Made by a program: the position numbers and the translations under genes. The notes beneath the pieces are model-generated. The model had not been told where the DNA came from. It searched no databases and saw only the letters and a list, made by a program, of their open reading frames with translations. This document shows, piece by piece, positions 30,397 to 38,280 of a stretch of 64,000 nt of DNA. The stretch is taken from positions 1,204,661 through 1,268,660 of the forward strand of contig NZ_LANX01000001.1 in the NCBI RefSeq assembly GCF_000964795.1. Reading direction: 5' to 3'. Source of the DNA: Candidatus Neoehrlichia procyonis str. RAC413. Its GTDB lineage: Bacteria > Pseudomonadota > Alphaproteobacteria > Rickettsiales > Anaplasmataceae. Position 1 is the stretch's first letter; each line of letters begins with the position of its first letter.

Positions 30397-31563
30397 TTAT
30401 TTAAAGTATTGTAAATCTTGATGATGCTGTAATTTTGTGTCGGCCATTACTTCATCGGGTGAAACTTGTACATTGTTTATAGTTATGGGAAAAGAAAACG
30501 CATTAATGTCCTTTGGAATTTGCGATAACAAATTTTGAAATTGTGATGATATCTTAGCTTGGCCAATATGATATACAAGTTTTGTATCTGATGATGAACG
30601 ATGTATTTTTAGTAGTTGTGGTAAGTTATTAGAATTATTATGAAGATTATCTTCTTTTATATGTGTAATGAGTTGACTTAATTTATTTGGAATTGTGATT
30701 GTAAAATAAGTATTGTGATAAAGTATATTATTATCTTGTAATGACATACTATATTCTAGAGATATATTAACTTGAGAAAAAACTGTTTCATTGTGAACAA
30801 TGTCAAGTAATAATTCTTCTCTTACTTTTAGAGTATCTGATGTTGATAAGGGATTGTATGATTTTTGTTTATTACTAGTAGTACTATTATGATCCTGCTC
30901 TTTTATTGCTGAAGCATTATTATACTGCTTTCTTTTAATTTTTGGAGCATCATCTGCTAAAATATTGTGCGATATTGGTGAAGGTTTATGTTGATTGTGT
31001 GTAAGAGTAAAGTTTGTTTTTAAAGTATCTTTACGGGCTTTAATGTGTATATCTGTTGAATTATCTGGTTTGATAATAGTATTTACATATGGGAAAAGCA
31101 TATGAATACATTTTGCTGTGATTGATCCAATTAATAACCCTCCTTGATTACAGTTGGTGATGAGTTCATTAATCAGTTTAATGTGAGGAGAAAGTTTAAT
31201 TGTTTTGTTAAATAATTTTTTGTACTCTACGTACATTAAATAACGTCTGGGACATTTTTCTAAGAAATCTTTTTGATCTATATTGTACATTTTGCATATA
31301 TCTTGCAAGTCAGGCAAAATGCCGCATGTTCTTATTAGATTGTTAATATATGTTTCAATATTTTCTTTTATAGATAAATTATGTTCTTCGGTTTTTGGTA
31401 TCATTATTCCATTTAAGCATAAGTTTTTTCTATGGTAATCTTGCATAGCAGTATTTCCACATAGTACATCTTGTCTGGAAGTTGCTTCATTAATCAGTGA
31501 ATCTATTGTTATGGAGGATATAAATTTATTATAATAATTGGGATTAGGAGTATATTTTGTCAT
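30397..31563 (-). CDS. Lineage-specific paralogue B
   Basis: This 388-residue relative of paralogue A carries FISSITIDSLINEA, VLCGNTAMQDYHRKNL, FLEKCPRRYLMYVEYKKLF and SPHIKLINELITNCNQGG in the first 150 residues. The second module, VNISLEYSMSLQDN with YHNTYFTITIPNKL, lies near 265-300. Between them is a polar linker of about 90 residues with no similarity to paralogue A. No signal peptide is seen. Function is unknown. Confidence 0.8.
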   Translation of the reverse strand: MTKYTPNPNYYNKFISSITIDSLINEATSRQDVLCGNTAMQDYHRKNLCLNGIMIPKTEEHNLSIKENIETYINNLIRTCGILPDLQDICKMYNIDQKDFLEKCPRRYLMYVEYKKLFNKTIKLSPHIKLINELITNCNQGGLLIGSITAKCIHMLFPYVNTIIKPDNSTDIHIKARKDTLKTNFTLTHNQHKPSPISHNILADDAPKIKRKQYNNASAIKEQDHNSTTSNKQKSYNPLSTSDTLKVREELLLDIVHNETVFSQVNISLEYSMSLQDNNILYHNTYFTITIPNKLSQLITHIKEDNLHNNSNNLPQLLKIHRSSSDTKLVYHIGQAKISSQFQNLLSQIPKDINAFSFPITINNVQVSPDEVMADTKLQHHQDLQYFK

Positions 31564-32107
31564 GTTTAGAAATCATTAATTTTTTATAATTAAGAATATT
31601 ATATTATTATTTAATAAGTTAAAGAATTTATTAATAAGTGATCATAAGTAGTACTGAATGAATTTTTTAAATATGTGATAGCTTTATATTTATATTAAGA
31701 TAATACAAAAAAAATTTCATATTCACTTTTTATGTATTGTAAGATTTGTTAAGTGTTATTTTGATATAGGTATTATTTTTGATTTTAAATTTTATTTTCC
31801 TTGTTGATTCTCTTTAATATGGGCGTCAGGTTACATAATTAATGTAATGTTTTTTTTATATTATAGAGCATATTTTTAATTTTTATTGAAAAGATAATGG
31901 TGTAGTAGAAATACTAAGTATATTTATGCAGTCACGCATTTGTTAAGTAAAGATTAGTGATTTAAGTATAAAGAATGCTGTTTCTGTTAGAATCATCATG
32001 GTTATAGGTTAGTACTTTACTGAATTTTTATTATATTATAAATATAACATTTTACTGTTAGTATATTTTATGATGTATTTTTGTAATAGTTTTATAAAAA
32101 TTTTATG
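31564..32107. other. Intergenic gap in the paralogue cluster
   Basis: This AT-rich spacer lies upstream of paralogue B, nearly all A/T in its first 60 bases or so. No ORF or RNA gene was recognised. Confidence 0.4.
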
Positions 32108-33316
32108 TTAACTAATATGTTTGTTATTTGATGGTTTTTGACGTTCTATACTTGTTAATTGAAGGTTTTCAGTTTGTGATATCTTTTTTTTGTGTTGTGG
32201 ATTTGTAATATTTTCTTGATGTTGTAAGTTTGTAATATTGTCTTGGTGTTGTAAGTTTGTAATATTTTCTTGATGTTGTAAGTTTGTAATATTTTCTTGA
32301 AATTTTGTATTAGCATGGTGATTTTTTATTAAATTATTATGTTCCTCTAAGCAAAATTGTTTGGTTTCGGGTAATTTATGTGTGTAAATATAAAGGTCTT
32401 CAAGTGTGCGTGTCAGTGAAAATGAAGAGCTTTTTTTGTTATCGATAAGTATATCATTTTCTTCTTCTGGTATAGGTTGACAACCGTAGATACACGATGA
32501 TATATAAGCACATATACGGTAGAAAAACATTGTTATTTTATTTTTTATTCTGCTTAGTAAGGTATGTTGTATATTTTGATTAATATCTTCTTGTAATTTG
32601 TATGGTATATCTCCACTTATTTTAACGTTGTGGTATTTTATTATATTTGATACTAGTGAAATTGTGTAAGTTAATTGAACTGGAACACTACATTGATAGC
32701 CTAATGTGTTAAAGAAGATAAAAGTAATACTTTCATTAACTGATATAGTATTAGCAGTTTTTGCATTAGACGGTTGATCTGGTATAGTAATAAACGTGGA
32801 TGATTTGTCACCTACTTTAAAAACAATACAATTATGTGATAATAAGGGCTTTTGTGTTGTATAAAGTTCTGACATAAGTGCATATACGATAGAGGATATA
32901 AAACCTCCTTGGTTACAATTAGTTATTATTTCGTTAGTGAGTCTTATGTCAGGTTGAACATTACAATACTTGCAAAATAAACTTTTATATTTTATGTGTA
33001 GTAAATATCTTGCTGGACATTTTTCTAAGAAATTTTGTGTAGTGGTATTGTATATTGTACATAAGTTATTTAATTCAGAAGGCATGCTATGTTGTGTGCG
33101 CATTATTTCTCTTATTAAACCGTCTTTGGTATATGTTTCATAATCTTTTTTAACAATGTTATTATTTATCCTTATATTTGTTCTATTAAAGTCTATACTA
33201 GCTGTGTATCCGCTTAATACATCATTACTAATTTGCGTATTGTTAATTAAAGAATTTGTTGTTATTTTTGAAAAAGCTTTATAAAAAATACTATTATGAA
33301 TATGATATAGAAACAT
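32108..33316 (-). CDS. Lineage-specific paralogue C with C-terminal repeats
   Basis: This 402-residue third family member has FSKITTNSLINN, VLSGYTASIDFNRTNI, FLEKCPARYLLHIKYKSLF and PDIRLTNEIITNCNQGGF in the N-terminal module. The second module has VPVQLTYTISLVSN, then IKYHNVKISGDIPYKL (about 205-240). A Cys/hydrophobic stretch (MFFYRICAYISSCIYG, about 261-276) follows. Near the C-terminus are four 9-residue repeats, QENITNLQH and variants. Function is unknown. Confidence 0.8.
   Translation of the reverse strand: MFLYHIHNSIFYKAFSKITTNSLINNTQISNDVLSGYTASIDFNRTNIRINNNIVKKDYETYTKDGLIREIMRTQHSMPSELNNLCTIYNTTTQNFLEKCPARYLLHIKYKSLFCKYCNVQPDIRLTNEIITNCNQGGFISSIVYALMSELYTTQKPLLSHNCIVFKVGDKSSTFITIPDQPSNAKTANTISVNESITFIFFNTLGYQCSVPVQLTYTISLVSNIIKYHNVKISGDIPYKLQEDINQNIQHTLLSRIKNKITMFFYRICAYISSCIYGCQPIPEEENDILIDNKKSSSFSLTRTLEDLYIYTHKLPETKQFCLEEHNNLIKNHHANTKFQENITNLQHQENITNLQHQDNITNLQHQENITNPQHKKKISQTENLQLTSIERQKPSNNKHIS
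32194..32301. repeat. Four 27-bp tandem repeats in paralogue C
   Basis: Four exact-length 27-bp units span 108 bases and encode a 9-residue repeat (ENITNLQHQ type). They differ by a few bases. The frame is kept whatever the copy number. Confidence 0.93.
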
Positions 33317-33614
33317 TTGTATGACCTTATGTTTACTTTTCTTTTATACTTTATATGAGTGTAAACATTCTGTGAATTGTGAATGCAGTACTAATTATAT
33401 ATTATAAATATATATATAATCTTAAGAAAGATCACTTAATAATGTATAAATGTACACCACATTGTATATAAAGGTTACAATTGTTGAATGAATATTATAA
33501 CATAGATAGTGAACCTATGAGTTTTTATTGAATTTATTTTTTTGAAGAAAAGTTAAGTGACTTAGATATATACACGTATGTGTTGTTGTATTATGGCTTA
33601 AATTACTTGCATAT

Positions 33615-34778
33615 TTACTGACTAAATGCTCTACCGCAGGATTTTTGTTTTGATATATTATTTGCTGTATCAATTGTAAATGCATTTATTATTTCAGAGT
33701 TATTAAAATTGCAAGAAATTACTACTTTGTTCTTACATGTATGTTGTATATCTACTGTATGATTAATGTCGTTGATTGTGTCATAACTTCCTATATTTAG
33801 TGTTGATACGTTTTTTGTGTTTCTGACAATTATATTCCAAAGCCTTATTAGTAAGGCACGTAATTTCTCTATTATTGATTTAGTAGATGTTTCATTGTTT
33901 TTTAAAGAATAATTTGGAAGAAGGAGCTTGCAATGAAAATTTGTATATTGAACTTTATTGTTGTCAATTGCTGTAATAGTATATTCTATGTAAAACATTG
34001 AAGTAAGTTTTTGGTCAAAATTTGCATTTTTTATACTGGAAGTTTTATTTTGTGAATAATCGTTAAATAATTTTTTATATTTTTCAAAATCTTCGAATAC
34101 TGGTAATTTTTCTTTGTCAGAATATAGTTCTCTGGGAAATATATTGCTTTTAGATATACACTGTATTGTAATGGAATTTGGGTTTTTATTTGCAGAGTAT
34201 GACATGTTGAGAGCATATGTAATATCGAGCTTATGAGAATCATAATTGCATGTTTTATGAATTTTGCTTACTATTCTAAAAATAGGATATGCTATATTAT
34301 ATGTAACAAAGGCACCAATAGTTCCTACGGTAATATTGTGTACAAGTTCGTTTATTATGCTGTTGTGTGGTATAGTATTAATGTTAGCTTTAAATGTCTT
34401 TTTTAGCGTAAGATAAAATTTTATACGATTTTGATAATATTTGTATAAATCATTAGAATGAATATTTTCATGATTTTTAGGGAATGCTTCATTTCTTGTA
34501 GAATAATAACATAACTCGTTCATGGCTTGATAAATTTCATGCGGGGTAGATTGACAAAAATTATGTTGTAATTGCTTTAGGTTAATAAGTTTACTATTAA
34601 TATACAAGTTATTAAGTAATCTTGGGATTTCTGATTCTATTTCATACCCACTTAATTGTATGTCTGAAAGTTTTGTTGGCCTTAAATTGTATACTTGACT
34701 ATTTGATAGTATAGCATTCCAATCATTTTCTAAATTGTCATTAATGTTGGAAATACTATTTTTAATATTTTCTTTCAT
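33615..34778 (-). CDS. Lineage-specific paralogue D, most divergent
   Basis: This 387-residue protein is a distant relative of A-C. It keeps IQLSGYEIESEIPRLLNN near the start, and IPHNSIINELVHNITVGTIG (about 136-155) aligns with PHIKLINELITNCNQGG. The second module is present as SMFYIEYTITAIDNN with YTNFHCKLLLPNY (about 257-290). The Cys-Pro-x-Arg-Tyr element of A-C is missing. No signal peptide is seen. Function is unknown. Confidence 0.75.
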   Translation of the reverse strand: MKENIKNSISNINDNLENDWNAILSNSQVYNLRPTKLSDIQLSGYEIESEIPRLLNNLYINSKLINLKQLQHNFCQSTPHEIYQAMNELCYYSTRNEAFPKNHENIHSNDLYKYYQNRIKFYLTLKKTFKANINTIPHNSIINELVHNITVGTIGAFVTYNIAYPIFRIVSKIHKTCNYDSHKLDITYALNMSYSANKNPNSITIQCISKSNIFPRELYSDKEKLPVFEDFEKYKKLFNDYSQNKTSSIKNANFDQKLTSMFYIEYTITAIDNNKVQYTNFHCKLLLPNYSLKNNETSTKSIIEKLRALLIRLWNIIVRNTKNVSTLNIGSYDTINDINHTVDIQHTCKNKVVISCNFNNSEIINAFTIDTANNISKQKSCGRAFSQ

Positions 34779-35430
34779 AGGATTAATTATATGGTACGTT
34801 ACATTTAAGCATTATACTTGTTTTAAGTATTAAGTAAAGAAATTAATATTTTTTATAATGTATTATTAATATAAATTATATTGTTAATTTCTTTAATAAT
34901 TAAATATGTGTTATTTGTAAACTATGTATACCTTGTTTAGTATTTGTTGACGTGAATTATACTACTGAATGGCAAATTAGGGGTTTTAGATCTTTTTGTA
35001 AAGAGGATAAGTATTAATAAGTAAGTAATTTTGTATACATAAATAATATTATATTATTATTGCTGTTTTACATAAGTATGAATGTATAGTTATTTTAATA
35101 TCTTAATAAGAACTTATTTGAATTTATTGCTTGAAAATGACATAAATTTCTTGCTAACCTTATCACTAATAAGTTTCTCAACTTTTAGTTACATGTACTA
35201 GTATATAAAAAATTATTAACTAACAATTAACAACATTTCACATAAAAAATACCATATAAGAAGAAATAAGTGTTAAATGCTATATAAAATATTTTAATAT
35301 ATGATTTTGTTGTTTTTTAATTTGTAATTGTCAGAATATACAAGCAATTGTTTGTGATAAAGCATTTATGAATAACTTGTAATTTAGAGGCTAAGTTTGC
35401 TTTTTCAGTAGCTAATATATAACACAAGAG
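34779..35430. other. Intergenic gap
   Basis: This region of about 650 bases lies between paralogue D and the uvrD stop. The part next to paralogue D has very few G/C bases. I see no gene. Confidence 0.4.
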
Positions 35431-37350
35431 TTAACAATGATAAGAAATATTTTTTACTACTTGTACGTATTCTGTTGGAAGTTCTTTAATAAATCGAGAT
35501 ATTTTCATGGGTTGACGCCAGTTATTAATTTCTCGTACTGCAACGCATGAAATAAATAATTGTTCTTTTGCTCTTGTAATACCTACGTAAGCTAAGCGCC
35601 TTTCTTCTTCCAAAGATTGTCCTGTAAGGTCATGTAAAGATTTTTCATGTGGAAAAGTACCTTCTTCCCATCCTGGAAGAAAAACTATGGGAAATTCTAG
35701 TCCTTTGGCAGCATGTAATGTCATAATGTATACATGATTATCATAATGGTTAAAATTGTCTAAGTCTGTTGCAAGGCTGATATGTTCTAAAAATTCTGTT
35801 ACATCATCAAAATTTAGTAATGCGGAAAATAGTTCTTTAATATTGTCAATTCTTATAAGTCCTGATTCACCTTCATTTTCTAACATTTCAATATATCCGG
35901 AGTCATATGAAATAGTTTTTACAACATTGGATACAGATTCTGAATCAAGCATTTTTTTCCACTTTTCAACTTTGCTTAGTAAATCTTTTAAAGAGTTAGT
36001 GGATTTTTCTGGTAATTGGTTATTATCGGTGAGGGCTTGTATTGATTGTATAAAGGATATATTATATTGTTTTGCATAAAGATATATTTTGCTGAGCGTA
36101 GCAGATCCTATATGTCTTTTTGGTTTATTGATAATTCTTTCAAGAGCGATATCATTATTAGGGTTAACTGTTATTTTTAAGTAAGCAAGAATATCACGAA
36201 TTTCTTGACGATCATAAAATTTTGTGCTGCCAATTATTTTATAAGGAATGCTATATTTTATGAAAAATTCCTCAAATGTTCTTGTTTGGAATCCAGCTCT
36301 TACTAGTATTGCTATTTCGTTAAATTGATAATCATAAGAATTTTTTATATACTCACTTATATATTTTGCTTCAGCTTTGCTATCCCAAAATTTCATTAAA
36401 TTTACTTTATGGCCAGCTTGATTAAGAGTCCATAGTTTTTTTCCTAATCTTGACTTATTATGAGTTATTATTGCTGCTGCTGCTGCTAATATGTTAGATG
36501 TTGAGCGGTAGTTACACTCTAATCTAATGACTGTTGCTTGTGGAAAATCATCTGAAAATCTTAATATGTTGCCTACTTCCGCACCACGCCAACTATATAT
36601 TGATTGGTCATCATCTCCAACGCAGCAAAGATTTTTGTGTTTTTGTGCTAATAACCTTAACCATAAGTACTGTACAGTATTGATGTCTTGATATTCATCA
36701 ACCATGATATATTTAAATTGTTCTTGATAATGTGTGAGAATTTGATGCTGGGTATTTAATATATGTATGTTATGTAATAAAAGATCTCCAAAGTCAGTAC
36801 AATTAAGACATTTAAGACGCTCTTGGTATGCATTGTATACATTAAGTGCAGCATTATGTATGGGTTTGAGTAATTCTGTATTTGTTACATTATGTGGAGT
36901 TAGTCCTTTATCTTTCCATCTTTGTATTATGTTTAAAATTATTTTATATCCATCTGAGGAATATTGAGGATATATATCATTAACAATGGATTTGATAATT
37001 TGTGCTTGGTCATCGGAGTTAATAATTGTAAAGTCGTTTTTAAGGTGTACTATTTCTGCATTTTGACGTAAAATTTTTGCTGCTACTGAGTGGAAGGTAC
37101 CTAGCCAGATTCCATGTGTATGAGTCAATTCATTAACTCTTAATAGCATTTCATTTGCAGCTTTGTTAGTAAATGTAACAGCAAGAATTTGATTTGGTAA
37201 AGCAAAATCATTTTTAATGATATATGCCATTCTTGAAGTTATAGTTCGTGTTTTACCTGTTCCTGCTCCGGCTAATATTAGAGTTGGTCCGTTGATGTTA
37301 ATAACAGCCTGCTTTTGTCCTTCATTTAGCAAAGAAAGATAATCTTCCAT
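35431..37350 (-). CDS. uvrD: UvrD/PcrA-type superfamily 1 DNA helicase
   Basis: This 639-residue 3'-5' helicase acts in nucleotide excision and mismatch repair. Motifs appear in order: NEGQKQAVININGPTLILAG, Walker A AGAGTGKT (about 27-34), VTFTNKAANEM, Walker B VDEYQDINTVQYLW, motif III VGDDDQSIYSWRGAE, motif IV LECNYRST, motif V LHAAKGLEFPIVFLPG and motif VI EERRLAYVGITRAKEQL. It is about 80 residues shorter than E. coli UvrD, ending soon after motif VI, so it lacks much of the C-terminal extension. UvrD works with MutL in repair, but the two genes are not adjacent. Confidence 0.93.
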   Translation of the reverse strand: MEDYLSLLNEGQKQAVININGPTLILAGAGTGKTRTITSRMAYIIKNDFALPNQILAVTFTNKAANEMLLRVNELTHTHGIWLGTFHSVAAKILRQNAEIVHLKNDFTIINSDDQAQIIKSIVNDIYPQYSSDGYKIILNIIQRWKDKGLTPHNVTNTELLKPIHNAALNVYNAYQERLKCLNCTDFGDLLLHNIHILNTQHQILTHYQEQFKYIMVDEYQDINTVQYLWLRLLAQKHKNLCCVGDDDQSIYSWRGAEVGNILRFSDDFPQATVIRLECNYRSTSNILAAAAAIITHNKSRLGKKLWTLNQAGHKVNLMKFWDSKAEAKYISEYIKNSYDYQFNEIAILVRAGFQTRTFEEFFIKYSIPYKIIGSTKFYDRQEIRDILAYLKITVNPNNDIALERIINKPKRHIGSATLSKIYLYAKQYNISFIQSIQALTDNNQLPEKSTNSLKDLLSKVEKWKKMLDSESVSNVVKTISYDSGYIEMLENEGESGLIRIDNIKELFSALLNFDDVTEFLEHISLATDLDNFNHYDNHVYIMTLHAAKGLEFPIVFLPGWEEGTFPHEKSLHDLTGQSLEEERRLAYVGITRAKEQLFISCVAVREINNWRQPMKISRFIKELPTEYVQVVKNISYHC

Positions 37351-37533
37351 ATTAAAACTAACTTGCGATCAATAGTGAGATATTATATTTTTTTACTATA
37401 GCAGTCAAAGTAGATATTTATTATATAAGCATTATTTAAATATAGGGGGAGGAATATGTATTTGTTGATAAGATTATTACATGCTTTTTAATTTTAGACA
37501 GTGTGATAATTCTATCAATTTTTTAACCAGTTT

Positions 37534-37593
37534 ATCAGTATTATTATATATTTGTTATTGTGTATTAAGTGTAGGAAATATTTAATGCTTTAA
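37534..37593 (+). repeat. Dispersed intergenic repeat, family 2, copy 1
   Basis: This segment resembles about 51773-51821: both contain a shared CAGTATTATT part and then AATATTTAATGCTTTA preceded by a GTGTxxxGTGTAG-like element. One copy has a short insertion. Function is unknown. Confidence 0.6.
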
Positions 37594-38221
37594 AGAAATA
37601 TTAAGAGTTAGGAAACAGAGTTTATTATGAATATGTGTATGTTTAGGTGCTGATAATTTTTTATAGATGAAACATTAGATTAATTATAATAATAACATTA
37701 ACAGCAAATATGAATTTTAAGAAAAATTGACTATTGAAGTTGTAAGTAAGTTTTGGAATAGCATTTAATAATTGCATAATATTTATAACTATATAGGTAC
37801 TGAGTACACTTACAGTAGGAATTGTAAGACTTATAGGGTCTTGTGCCAATTAGAATTATAAAATACTATTACCAGTGTTTTAGTTTGGAAAAAATAAAAA
37901 TATTATTGATTATAAAAATTGGTTAAAAACACAATAAACATATACTAATAATATTTAATACTTACTACTATAGGAAATAGTATTAATAGAACTATGTTGT
38001 TTATAACAGAAGACAATTTGTCTCAATATTAGGAGATTATATAGGATCACTTTAAATTTGTTTATCGTAATTTTAGTATGATAGTAATTTTTATTATTAG
38101 TAATTGTTTATATAATAAAGCTTATCTATATTTTTATTTTATCTAAAATACCTGAATTAATTTTATAGAGGGTGTATGTGTTTGATTTATAAAGCTATAA
38201 AGATCTTATCAAACAATTACC

Positions 38222-38250
38222 TTGACCTTGGTATTGTGGAGATTTAATAT
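38222..38250 (+). promoter_or_regulatory. Candidate gyrA promoter
   Basis: TTGACC (38222-38227) and TAATAT (38245-38250) are 17 bases apart, close to the sigma-70 consensus. They sit about 31 bases before the gyrA ATG. This is based on pattern only. Confidence 0.5.
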
Positions 38251-38280
38251 GATAAAAGTTTATATCGTAATTTAGATTGC

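Larger units (their letters stand above)
37351..38280. other. Divergent intergenic region between uvrD and gyrA
   Basis: This spacer of about 930 bases contains the uvrD and gyrA promoters and one copy of a dispersed repeat (about 37534-37593). No ORF with coding character was seen. Confidence 0.45.

Noticed and set aside
38197..38208. AAGATCTT core upstream of gyrA similar to the palindrome at 28477
   Set aside because: An 8-bp AT-rich palindrome is expected a few times by chance in 64 kb, so a shared operator is not supported.
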